Part shown: positions 26,740 through 34,627 of the stretch, piece by piece
Numbering within the stretch: position 1 is the first letter of the stretch
Layout of the letters: each line of letters starts with the position of its first letter
Source of the DNA: Mesorhizobium sp. Root157
GTDB taxonomy: Bacteria; Pseudomonadota; Alphaproteobacteria; Rhizobiales; Rhizobiaceae
Assembly: GCF_001427385.1 (NCBI RefSeq)
Contig: NZ_LMGJ01000013.1
Span: 1 to 35,555 of the forward strand
Length of the DNA: 35,555 bases
Direction: 5' to 3'
The notes under the pieces: generated by a model
Told to the model about the DNA's origin: nothing
Databases searched by the model: none
What the model saw: the letters and a program-made list of their open reading frames with translations, nothing else
Translations under genes and position numbers: made by a program

Positions 26740-26833
26740 ATGCTTGTCGCCCGAAAGTGTGAACCGGTTTGGCGACATGCATAGAACAGGGGACTTAGAG
26801 CGCGCCGAAGATCTGAATGATCGCGACGCGATC
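26740..26833. repeat. Palindromic intergenic repeat element
   Basis: An imperfect inverted repeat has 12-bp arms at 26740-26751 and 26771-26782 (one mismatch). It is followed by a second dyad, GATCGC (26819-26824) and GCGATC (26828-26833). From memory, the stretch GAGCGCGCCGAAGATCTGAA and its neighbours closely resemble a repeat scattered between Mesorhizobium genes. Confidence 0.55.
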
Positions 26834-27042
26834 TAGCGGACCGAACTCGTCATCGTCGGGTCGATCCCATTTGCGCGAGGGTTCCGTTCCGTCCCGGCAA
26901 AGGTGGCAAGAATTGCCAGCGCTACGACCACCGGAATGAACAAAGCGGCGATGCGGGCTTGAAGGCCGATGATCGCGCGCCAGTCGCTGTGTTTTTTGGG
27001 ATTTCCCACGTCGGTACTCGCTCTTTGCGCACCCCCACGCAT
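26833..27042 (-). CDS. Putative small membrane protein
   Basis: A 69-residue frame starting MRGGAQRAS has one clear hydrophobic helix (about residues 29-48, ALFIPVVVALAILATFAG) between polar ends. No ribosome site stands out, and an earlier in-frame start at 27060 exists. Its stop codon falls within the border of the adjacent repeat. It is reported because the hydrophobic helix is stronger than expected for a chance frame. Confidence 0.35.
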   Translation of the reverse strand: MRGGAQRASTDVGNPKKHSDWRAIIGLQARIAALFIPVVVALAILATFAGTERNPRANGIDPTMTSSVR

Positions 27043-27132
27043 TATCGGATCAGATAGCAACCTGAGGTTAAGTGAGTCTTACTGGGTCTGTCAGCCCCAC
27101 CATGGCAAGCCCGCACACCTTCCCATAGTGCG

Positions 27133-28298
27133 TCATCCAGTTGCCGTCTCTCTCCGTTCGCGCGTGGAGCGAAGCAATTCGAACAGTCGATCCAGATTGT
27201 CGAGAGCATCGATCCGCTCGAGAAGGTCGAGGAGTTCGGCTGCTTGTGTCCCGGAAAAGCGGCCGACCGCACAGTTCTCGTATTTGGTGCAAAGATCGTC
27301 CAGCTTCGCCGGATTGCGGCTCGTTCCCCTTGCGCCATCAGCCTGCGCCGTCAAGATCTTGCCTCCTGCCATGGTGATGGCGACACGGCTGATCTCCGAA
27401 GTCAGTGACGAATTGGAAACGAGCTTGACGCATCGCGACATGAAACGGCGGATGTCCGGATCGTCGAGGTTCGCGGTGCTAACCGATGTCAGCCAGAACT
27501 TGCGGTCACGCAAGGCGCTGGCCACGACAAAGGGATAAGACAGGAGCGCCTCGAATGTCCCCTGCGGTTCGGTAAACCGTGCGTGCGCCTCATAGACGGC
27601 GGGCGCCACTTCGACCTCAACGTGCTCGATCTGATCGACGAGGGGACCTTCTCTCGCGATAAGGTCAAACAACGCCGTAAGCGAAGGTTGCAAGGGCGTC
27701 CCGCCGGGCCAAAGTCGCAGGGATATCTCTTCAAGTTCAAAGCGTTCGCCGAGATCGGCCACGATAGCCTCTGGTGTGCTGCCGTCTGAAAAGGCTGTCA
27801 GGATCTCACCATGCGGATGACCGACGGTATCGGAGCCAGCCTCGAACCCCTGCTCTGCCAGGAGACCTGCAATCAAACCGGATGCACCACCTCGCGATTG
27901 GTGGAACTTCACCGTTGGGGTTCCCCATGAGGCCCAGGTGCCTCCGGACTGACTTCCAGCCAGTCCGAAAGCGTTGCGCATCTGAAGCGGCGAGAACCGC
28001 CGCAGCCACCCCACTGCCGCAGCGCTACCGAAGGGGCCGACGATGTCCGGCATGTGCCATCCCTTGGGACCTGCAACGGAATAGTTGATGCCGGCGGCAA
28101 GCCTGACCGCGACTTCCGCACCGGCGGCAATGGCCGTCAGCAGAGCTTTTCCGTCGAGACCGTCCCGCTCCACGATCGCCAGCGCGGGGGAACCACTTCT
28201 GGTGTGAGGTGGACATGCGCCGGCACGTAGGTGTCGCAGATGGTCGTGGCGGTTATCTGAAATCCGTTCAGGAGTGTGGCGCCGAGGGAAAAAAATTA
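27133..28298 (-). pseudogene. MmgE/PrpD-family pseudogene (5'-truncated, frameshifted)
   Basis: The protein would belong to the MmgE/PrpD family (2-methylcitrate dehydratase or related dehydratases/isomerases). The main frame matches family sequence only from ALAIVERDGLDGKALLTAIA onwards, down to an intact-looking C-terminus. Upstream of 28186-28190 (a run of five G on the plus strand) the homology continues in a different frame as GATLLNGFQITATTICD and VPAHVHLTPEVVP, so about one base is missing at the run. That frame meets a stop at 28296-28298, and the first 90-100 residues of the family are absent. A frame starting at 28353 exists but its first 50 residues are not family-like. A sequencing error in the G-run could explain the frameshift but not the missing N-terminus. 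Confidence 0.8.
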
Positions 28299-28435
28299 AG
28301 GATGCTTCTGCCGGAATCCTGTGCATTGCAGTTGGAGGGTTCTTTCTTGTCAATGCGCTGCTGAACCTGAAAATTGGTACCGTCTTTCGGAGGGGCCGGC
28401 CTATTTCCCGTGCTCCTCAGCGGAATATTGCAAAA
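28292..28435 (+). pseudogene. TctB (tripartite tricarboxylate transporter small subunit) pseudogene fragment
   Basis: TctB is the small membrane subunit of TTT uptake systems. The fragment begins KIKDASAGILCIAVGGFF and continues with LNLKIGTVFR, typical of the first TctB helix and following loop. Adding one base at 28391/28392 and one at 28409/28410 restores MGPAYFP and then VLLSGIL, the best-conserved TctB motif. The normal start codon is missing (AAA precedes the second codon), two single-base deletions are present, and about two thirds of the protein (family about 150-170 residues) is lost. The remnant ends near the 3' end of the LysR gene. No tctA or tctC is in the window. Confidence 0.75.
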
Positions 28436-28477
28436 TCCCTCGACCGGCGCGGTGACCTCGTGGGCGAGTTCAAAACT

Positions 28478-29350
28478 CTAAGCCAGTTCTGTGGCGATGG
28501 TTCGGAAGGTGTGGATCAGCGGCAGGCGAACCGACGATCGGGACCATGCCAGTCCCACCTCGCGAATTGGAGCGTCGGCCAGTTCGATCCGGTCCACCTG
28601 CACACCGTGGGGCCACGGCTCTGGCCAGTCCGGGATGATGGCGACGCCAAGGCCCCTCGAAACCATGATGACGATGGCTTCGAGGGAATCGAGTTCGTAC
28701 TGCTCCCGTGGGCGGATTCGCAATTGCCTGAGGTACTGGTCGACGATGCGCCCGCCCCAGTGGTTGCGGTCGTAGCGTATGAACGGCTCGCGCGGCAGCG
28801 TCGTTTCGATATTGGCTGCGTCGGCGATGTCGCGCCCGCGTGGCGTGATCAGCAGATGACGTTCCTGCCGCAGCATCGCCCAGTCGAGTGATTTAGGTAA
28901 CGGGAAATACGGTTTCACGACGATTGCGAGGTCGATTTCCCCATTGGCGAGTTTACGGTAAAGAGCGTCCGAGGTGCCAGGTACCAGGTACAGATCTATT
29001 CCGGGGCTGCTGCGCCGCAGCGTTAAAATGATATCCGGCATCAGCCCGGTCAGCGCCGTCTGGATGACGCCTACCTTCAGCAAACCTGTCAGGTCATCTG
29101 AAGACGCGGCTGCCTTCATGTCCTCTTCCAGCGACAGCATGCGCCGGGCATCGTCCACCAGGGCTTCCGCGGCCGCGGTGGCCTGCATCTTTTGTCCCGA
29201 ACGCCGCAGAAGCGGCCGGCCGATCTCCGCCTCGAGTGACCTGATCCGTTGCGTGACAGCCGAAGGGGTGATGTTCAGCCGCCTTGCTGTCTCCGCCACG
29301 GATCCGGTTTCAACGGCAGTCAGCAAGGTTTGCAGGAAGCGGGTTTCCAT
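28478..29350 (-). CDS. LysR-type transcriptional regulator
   Basis: The 290-residue protein has an N-terminal winged helix-turn-helix (about residues 2-60; VAETARRLNITPSAVTQRIR) and a LysR substrate-binding domain (about 88-285). The ATG at 29350 is preferred over the TTG one codon upstream. It is divergent from the SDR gene, with 139 bp between start codons, and so probably regulates the SDR-RraA unit. It appears intact, unlike the neighbouring tctB and mmgE remnants. The effector is unknown. Confidence 0.88.
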   Translation of the reverse strand: METRFLQTLLTAVETGSVAETARRLNITPSAVTQRIRSLEAEIGRPLLRRSGQKMQATAAAEALVDDARRMLSLEEDMKAAASSDDLTGLLKVGVIQTALTGLMPDIILTLRRSSPGIDLYLVPGTSDALYRKLANGEIDLAIVVKPYFPLPKSLDWAMLRQERHLLITPRGRDIADAANIETTLPREPFIRYDRNHWGGRIVDQYLRQLRIRPREQYELDSLEAIVIMVSRGLGVAIIPDWPEPWPHGVQVDRIELADAPIREVGLAWSRSSVRLPLIHTFRTIATELA

Positions 29351-29382
29351 CAACAGTTTTCCTGAATGACAAAGGCGACAAC

Positions 29383-29435
29383 AGAGATATTCTCTTAACG
29401 CGGCAGGTTGGTATTGAATAGCGAAACGAGAGAAT
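29383..29435. promoter_or_regulatory. Candidate LysR operator between the divergent genes
   Basis: AGAGA-TAT-TCTCT at 29383-29395 is a perfect 13-bp dyad. ATTCTCT within it recurs inverted as AGAGAAT at 29429-29435. The arrangement in a LysR-divergent region is suggestive only. Confidence 0.3.
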
Positions 29436-29489
29436 CGACCACCGTGCCACGCTGCCGGCGATCAATGCGAATGAAGTAAGGAGACTCTG

Positions 29490-30275
29490 ATGGATCTGGG
29501 GATTAAGGGAAAGGCGGCGCTGGTTCTGGGTGCGGGCGGCGGGCTTGGCGGAGCCATCGCGCAGACACTAGCCCGCGAAGGCGCCAAGGTGGCCGTGGCC
29601 GACATCGACCGCGAAGCGGCAGAGCGCACCGTCGCCGCGATCGTCGCCGAAGGAGGCGAGGCATTCGCGATCGCGTGGGATCTCGCGGATCTGTCTGTGA
29701 TCGACGACAATGTCTCGCAGGTCGAGAAGCGCTACGGCCATGTCGCGATCCTCGTTAACAACACCGGCGGGCCGCCGCCGACTCCGGTGTCTGGACAGGC
29801 GAACGAACAGTGGTCGAAATTCTTCCGGTCGATGGTCCTGCCGGTAATTTCACTGACGGACCGCGTTCTGCCCGGCATGCGTGCGGCCGGTTGGGGGCGC
29901 ATCGTCACCTCTACCTCCTCGGGTGTGGTGACGCCCATTCCGAACCTCGGCCTTTCCAACGCCTTGCGCTCCACCCTGGTCGGCTGGTCCAAGACGCTGG
30001 CCAAGGAAGTCGGCGGCGACGGCATCACCTCCAATATTGTCCTGCCCGGTCGGATCGCCACGCCGCGCATTTCATTCCTCGACGAGCAGAAGGCAAAAAG
30101 GGAGGGCCGCAGTCTTGAAGATGTCGCTGCGGAGAGTTCGGCCTCGATTCCCGTCGGGCGCTATGGCAAGCCCCAGGAATATGGCGATGTCGTTGCCTTC
30201 CTGGCCAGCGAGCGGGCGTCCTTTGTAACCGGCAGCATCATCCGCGTTGACGGCGGCATGATCGCCAGCATTTGA
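29490..30275 (+). CDS. SDR-family protein with atypical catalytic residues
   Basis: The 261-residue protein has the classical SDR Rossmann fold: a Gly-rich dinucleotide loop GAGGGLGG (about 14-21), an acidic residue in ADIDREA that favours NAD, NNTGG in place of NNAG, and the C-terminal GSIIRVDGG. The active-site Ser is kept in the STSSG segment. Where YxxxK is expected, counting back from the conserved WSKTLAKEV helix, the sequence reads SNALR, so Tyr and Lys appear to be replaced by Ser and Arg. I recall a divergent SDR subgroup with the same N-L-x-L-S-N segment, so this is probably a real variant and not damage. The ATG follows AAGGAG. It is followed 20 nt later by the RraA gene, so it is in the same operon. 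Confidence 0.88.
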   Translation: MDLGIKGKAALVLGAGGGLGGAIAQTLAREGAKVAVADIDREAAERTVAAIVAEGGEAFAIAWDLADLSVIDDNVSQVEKRYGHVAILVNNTGGPPPTPVSGQANEQWSKFFRSMVLPVISLTDRVLPGMRAAGWGRIVTSTSSGVVTPIPNLGLSNALRSTLVGWSKTLAKEVGGDGITSNIVLPGRIATPRISFLDEQKAKREGRSLEDVAAESSASIPVGRYGKPQEYGDVVAFLASERASFVTGSIIRVDGGMIASI

Positions 30276-30295
30276 GTTAAACGGAGATCACGAAC

Positions 30296-31018
30296 ATGAG
30301 CGAGTCCTCGCTTCCCTACGACGAGCAAAAGGCCATCAAGGCGCTCAAGGGCGTCACCACGGCGACGCTTACCACGATCCTTCTGAAAAAGGGCCTGCGC
30401 AATGTCTGGCTGCGGGGTGCGGCACCGCTGAAAGCGGGCCAGCCACGTATCATCGGCCGCGCCTTCACCCTGCGCTTTGTGCCGGCGCGCGAGGATTTGG
30501 CGACCCCGGAAAGCTGGTCGTCGCCGATCTCGACACGCGGCGCGATCGAGGCGATGCCGGAAGGAGTCATCGCCGTGGTGGACGCAATGGGAGTGGCCGA
30601 TGCCGGTATCTTCGGCGACATCCTCTGCGCGCGGATGGCAAAGCGTGGCGTGGCCGCTCTTGTGACGGATGGCGTGGTACGCGATGTTGCAGGCGTGCTT
30701 TCGACCGGTTTGCCAGTCTGGTGTTCCGGCGTCGCGGCGCCGCCTTCGGTTGCCGGGCTCACCTTCGTGAACTGGCAGGAACCCATCGCCTGTGGAGGCG
30801 TGGCCGTCTATCCTGACGACTTGATCGTCGTTGACGATGATGGCGCGGTGCTGATCCCGGCGAAGCTGGTCGACGAGGTTGTCGAGGCCGGCATCGAGCA
30901 GGAACGTCTGGAAGGCTGGATCATGCGCGAGGTAGAGGCCGGCCATCCCCTGCCCGGCCTCTACCCGGCCAATGTCGAGAACAAGGCGCGCTATGAGGCT
31001 TGGAAGGCGAGCCAATAA
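30296..31018 (+). CDS. RraA-family protein (HMG/CHA aldolase-like)
   Basis: This 240-residue RraA-fold protein is often annotated as a dimethylmenaquinone methyltransferase-like protein. Active members of the family are class II pyruvate aldolases acting on 4-hydroxy-4-methyl-2-oxoglutarate or related acids, or oxaloacetate decarboxylases. The key Arg-Asp pair of the aldolase site is present at Arg129-Asp130 in DGVVRDVAG, together with the preceding GDILCARMAKRGVAALV block. This favours a catalytic aldolase or decarboxylase over an RNase E inhibitor role. It lies 20 nt after the SDR gene and ends 9 nt before the convergent HlyD-type gene. Proximity to TTT-transport and MmgE remnants suggests carboxylic-acid catabolism. 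Confidence 0.87.
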   Translation: MSESSLPYDEQKAIKALKGVTTATLTTILLKKGLRNVWLRGAAPLKAGQPRIIGRAFTLRFVPAREDLATPESWSSPISTRGAIEAMPEGVIAVVDAMGVADAGIFGDILCARMAKRGVAALVTDGVVRDVAGVLSTGLPVWCSGVAAPPSVAGLTFVNWQEPIACGGVAVYPDDLIVVDDDGAVLIPAKLVDEVVEAGIEQERLEGWIMREVEAGHPLPGLYPANVENKARYEAWKASQ

Positions 31019-31027
31019 GCCCGAGTT

Positions 31028-32449
31028 TCACGGCTCGTGGAGACTTTCGTCGAGCCCGCGCAGCAGCGGGTAGAGGAAATAGGAGATGATGGTGCGCTGC
31101 CCGGTCTTGATCTCGGCCTGCACCGTCATCCCGGGAATGAGACGGAACCCCTGCGGAATGTTTCGCAGGTTCATGTCCCCGAGCGCCACCCGGACCTTGT
31201 AGAAGGGAGCACTGTTTTGCTGGTGTTCGGTCTGTTGGCCCGGGCCGAATGCGTCTTGGCTGATGTTGCGGACCTTGCCGTTGGCCGTACCATGCTTCTG
31301 GAATGGGAAGGCGTCGAACTTGACCCTGGCGGTATCGTCGCTGGCGATTTGGCCGATGTCCTTGGCTGCAACCGCCACTTCTGCCTCAAGTGGCACGTCG
31401 AGCGGCACCAGCGTAAACAAGGGCTCGGCATCGCGCACCACCGATCCGATGGAGCGCTGGGCGATGTCGAGGACGGCGGCGTCGGCCGGCGCTGTCAGCA
31501 CCGCCATCTGTTGACGCAATTCCGCCTTCTTAAGTTCTTCCGAAGCGGCGGCCCGATTGTCGCGCAGTTCGACCAGGTTTTCCATTGAGGCGCGGCGGAA
31601 GTCCTCGATGAAGGCCTGGCGTTCAGCCTTCGCCTGCTCGAGGGTTTGCGCCGTTTCCAATTGGTTGCCGCGGATACGGCCGAGTCCTGCTTCCAGATCC
31701 AGGCTGACGTCGCGTCCCTGAAGATAGCTGAGGCGCGAGCCGGTGCCTTGGTCGAACAGGGTTTCGCGCATCTGGTCAATCTCGTGTAGGCCGGCCAGCC
31801 GCTTGACCAGCACTCCTTCCTCGCTGTGACTGGCGGCAAGGGTCGCTTCCGCATGGGCGATTTGAGTGTCGTAATCGCGCAGCTTGGCTTCGTAGAAGGC
31901 TTGGCGCTGGATGTACAATTGCGCCTGCAACAACTGGTCGGCACGCGCATCCTGCGGCACGGAATAAGTTTTGCCGGCGAGTTCAGCCTCGACGCGCCCG
32001 ATCTGGGAATCGAAGCCCTGGATCTTTCCGAGCAGTTGCGTGCTGTCGGCAGTGGCAAAGGTCGGATCGAGGGTCGCCAGCGTCTGGCCGGCATGCACGG
32101 TATCGCCGACCTTCACCTCGATCGAGCGGATCACCGAGGTTTCCAGTGGCTGCACCACAAGCATTGGCCGCGTGGTGACCAGCTTGCCGGGCGCCACCAC
32201 GATCTCGTCTATGCTCGACAGCGAGGCCCATGTTATGGCGCAAGCCGCGAACAGAAGGATGCCGTAGAGCGTCATGCGCGCCAGACGCGGCGGCGGCCTT
32301 TGCTCAAGCTCGATAGCATCCGGTTGGAACTCGAGGATGGCCGGACCGGGCGTCGCCGGCACGACGCGCAGGACAGGCGGTTCGACCGGCGCAGGCACCG
32401 GCGCTGTGTCAGTCTTGGCTAGCGAGAGCTTGGCGCGCGAGGCTTTCAT
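31028..32449 (-). CDS. Type I secretion HlyD-family membrane fusion protein
   Basis: This 473-residue periplasmic adaptor links the inner-membrane ABC exporter to an outer-membrane channel. It has a Pro-rich cytosolic N-terminus, one transmembrane helix (about 58-78), a lipoyl/beta-barrel half-motif (VVAPGKLVTTRP, then VKVGDTVHAGQTLATLDP), a long alpha-helical coiled-coil hairpin (about 130-310) and the returning lipoyl and beta-barrel domains ending in GMTVQAEIKTGQRTIISYFLYPL, a hallmark of PrtE/HlyD type I adaptors. The ATG at 32449 overlaps the stop of the ABC gene (ATGA), showing translational coupling; a further upstream start at 32497 would lie within the ABC gene. Confidence 0.93.
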   Translation of the reverse strand: MKASRAKLSLAKTDTAPVPAPVEPPVLRVVPATPGPAILEFQPDAIELEQRPPPRLARMTLYGILLFAACAITWASLSSIDEIVVAPGKLVTTRPMLVVQPLETSVIRSIEVKVGDTVHAGQTLATLDPTFATADSTQLLGKIQGFDSQIGRVEAELAGKTYSVPQDARADQLLQAQLYIQRQAFYEAKLRDYDTQIAHAEATLAASHSEEGVLVKRLAGLHEIDQMRETLFDQGTGSRLSYLQGRDVSLDLEAGLGRIRGNQLETAQTLEQAKAERQAFIEDFRRASMENLVELRDNRAAASEELKKAELRQQMAVLTAPADAAVLDIAQRSIGSVVRDAEPLFTLVPLDVPLEAEVAVAAKDIGQIASDDTARVKFDAFPFQKHGTANGKVRNISQDAFGPGQQTEHQQNSAPFYKVRVALGDMNLRNIPQGFRLIPGMTVQAEIKTGQRTIISYFLYPLLRGLDESLHEP

Positions 32450-34593
32450 ACCGCAAGCCTCGTCTGTTGGTTCCACAGATGGCGATAGGTAGTGCATCGC
32501 GACAGCAACTGATCATGACCACCAATATCGGCCAGCTTGCCCCGGTCGATGACCAGGATGGCGTCTGCGTCGGCAAGCGTCGACAGGCGGTGCGAGACGA
32601 TGATGACGGTGCGTCCCTGCGCGATCTTGCGGATGCTCTGTCGAACGATCATCTCGCTCTCGGGATCGAGGGCGCTGGTTGCCTCATCGAAGATCAGGAT
32701 GCGGGGGTCGTTGACAAGCGAGCGTGCGATGGACAGGCGCTGCTTCTGCCCGCCTGACAGGTTTTCCGCATTTTCCTCGATCATCGTGTCATAGCCGCGG
32801 GGCAGTTGTTCGATAAACTCTTCCGCTCCGGCGAGCCTTGCCGCATCGACCACTTGCTCGAAGGTGGCATCGGGTTTGGCTGCCGCAATGTTCTCGCGAA
32901 CGGTGCCGCGGAACAGAAAATTGTCCTGCAGCACCACGCCGACATTCTTGCGCAGATGGACGAGATCGATTTCGCGCACATCATGGCCGCCGATGCGGAT
33001 GATGCCTTGCTGGATCGGATAGAGGCCTTGGAGCAGCCGGGTCACCGTGGTCTTGCCTGAGCCGCTGCGGCCGACGACGCCGAAGACGCTGCCTGCCTCG
33101 ATAGCGAAGGACACGTTGTCGAGTGCCAGCGGCATGTCGGCGCGATAGCGGAAAGAAACGTTGCGGAACTCGATGCTGGCGGAAATATCGGGCCTCAGGC
33201 CTTCGGTGCGGCCGCTGCGTTCCACCCGCTGGTTCATGACCTCACCAAGCATGCGTACCGAAAGCGCGACCTCCTGATATTCGTGCACCATGGTGACGAT
33301 CTGGACGAGCGGACCGGAGACGCGGCCCGCCAGCATATTGAAGGCGACCAGTGCGCCGATCGTCATGTTGCCTTCGAACACGGCCAGCGCGCCGAAGCCG
33401 ACGATGGAAACGCTCATCAGCTTTTCCATCAGGCCGGTGATGGACTGTGCTACGGTCGAGATCTTCTCGACATCGAAGCGGGTGGTGACAGTCTGGGCCG
33501 AGCGGTCGTCCCATATCCGGCGCTGGAGCGGTTCCATGGCCAGCGATTTGACAGTGCGCATGCCGTGTACGGTCTCCACCAACATGCCTTGCCGGATGCC
33601 CTCGGCTTCATAAAGGGCATGCAGCCGGCGCTTGAACGGACCGACCATCAGCGCCACCACAACGGCGATGGCGGCGCTGAACAGAAGCACCAGCGTGGCG
33701 AGACGTGCGCTGTAGAGGAACAGCACCGGCACAAAGACCAGCAGCGACAGTGCATCGAGCAGCGTCAGGAATAGCCGGCCGGTCATGAATTCGCGGATGC
33801 GGCCCGCCTGCTGCATGTGCTTGACCAGAACGCCGGCAGAACCTTGCTCGAAGAAGGTGATAGGCAGGTCGAGTAGGTGCTTGAATGTTCGCGTCGCCAC
33901 CCTGATGTCAATGCGGTTGGTTGCGAAGATCAGAAGATAGCGTCGCAGGAAGACGAAGGCAGCGTCGAACAGCAGCGCCACGCACACGCCGATGCTGAGC
34001 ACATAGAGCGTCGAATAGCTCTCGTGCACCAGCACCTTGTCGATGACGAGTTGGAAGAAGATCGGTGTTGCCAGGCCGATGGCGTAGAGAAAGAGGACAG
34101 CGATGGCGACGTCGATGAAAAGCCTGCGCTGCTTGGCGATTTCCGGCAGGAACCAGCGGAAACTGAAAGGTTGATCGGGGTCGCTCAACGCATAGGTGCG
34201 CTTGGCAAGCAACAGTTCACCGCCCCACCTTGCGCAGAACTGGTCGAGCGGCACTGCGAGAAGCTCCGGGCGTGCCGCCAGCGGATCGAATATCTGGACG
34301 ATATCTTCGCCGGCTTCAGTGCGCGCCGTACCGATGATGGAAACCCAATTGTCGTTGTCGAGACGGGCAAGCGCCGGAAAAGCCTTGCCGAGCTTCGTCA
34401 GGCCCGCGCGGCCGACCTTGGCGAATTTCGCCCGCAGGCCGGCTTCCCTGGCCATGCGCAGTATCAAGGTTGAGGAAGCCGGCTCGCTGCCGACGGCATA
34501 GATCGCTGCCAACCGTTCGGGGCTGCCATCCAGCCCGTGATGCCGCAGCATGCCGGCCAGGCAATACAGCCCTGTCTGCGGCGTCGGGTCCAT
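32446..34593 (-). CDS. Type I secretion ABC exporter with degenerate C39-like domain
   Basis: This 715-residue inner-membrane/ATPase component of a type I secretion system contains, in order, an N-terminal C39-like domain (about 1-125), a six-helix ABC membrane domain (about 150-430) and an ATPase domain (about 480-710). The ATPase has Walker A GRSGSGKTT (Gly508-Thr516), signature LSGGQKQ, Walker B ILIFDEAT (Asp636, Glu637) and the H-loop VSHR. In the C39-like domain the catalytic Cys position appears to be Thr (QTGLYCLAGML) and the His position is Asn (NDNWVSII), so it is a non-proteolytic substrate-docking domain as in HlyB. The ATG at 34593 has GGGAG about 9 nt upstream. Confidence 0.93.
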   Translation of the reverse strand: MDPTPQTGLYCLAGMLRHHGLDGSPERLAAIYAVGSEPASSTLILRMAREAGLRAKFAKVGRAGLTKLGKAFPALARLDNDNWVSIIGTARTEAGEDIVQIFDPLAARPELLAVPLDQFCARWGGELLLAKRTYALSDPDQPFSFRWFLPEIAKQRRLFIDVAIAVLFLYAIGLATPIFFQLVIDKVLVHESYSTLYVLSIGVCVALLFDAAFVFLRRYLLIFATNRIDIRVATRTFKHLLDLPITFFEQGSAGVLVKHMQQAGRIREFMTGRLFLTLLDALSLLVFVPVLFLYSARLATLVLLFSAAIAVVVALMVGPFKRRLHALYEAEGIRQGMLVETVHGMRTVKSLAMEPLQRRIWDDRSAQTVTTRFDVEKISTVAQSITGLMEKLMSVSIVGFGALAVFEGNMTIGALVAFNMLAGRVSGPLVQIVTMVHEYQEVALSVRMLGEVMNQRVERSGRTEGLRPDISASIEFRNVSFRYRADMPLALDNVSFAIEAGSVFGVVGRSGSGKTTVTRLLQGLYPIQQGIIRIGGHDVREIDLVHLRKNVGVVLQDNFLFRGTVRENIAAAKPDATFEQVVDAARLAGAEEFIEQLPRGYDTMIEENAENLSGGQKQRLSIARSLVNDPRILIFDEATSALDPESEMIVRQSIRKIAQGRTVIIVSHRLSTLADADAILVIDRGKLADIGGHDQLLSRCTTYRHLWNQQTRLAV

Positions 34594-34627
34594 GACCGGA
34601 AGCTCTCCCGCTAAGATCAGGTTCGGA

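Larger units (their letters stand above)
26412..27132. other. Gene-poor stretch between the aquaporin gene and the mmgE remnant
   Basis: About 720 bp contain no recognised gene. Noted are a minus-strand terminator (26467-26490), a 27-codon frame with a strong ribosome site (26632-26715), a palindromic repeat (26740-26833) and a possible small membrane protein frame (26833-27042). Base composition is less GC-rich than in the flanking housekeeping genes. Confidence 0.5.

Noticed and set aside
28274..28891. 205-residue plus-strand frame across the tctB remnant and the LysR gene
   Set aside because: Only the first third is TctB-like; the rest is antisense to the intact LysR gene. It is a chance extension of the pseudogene frame.
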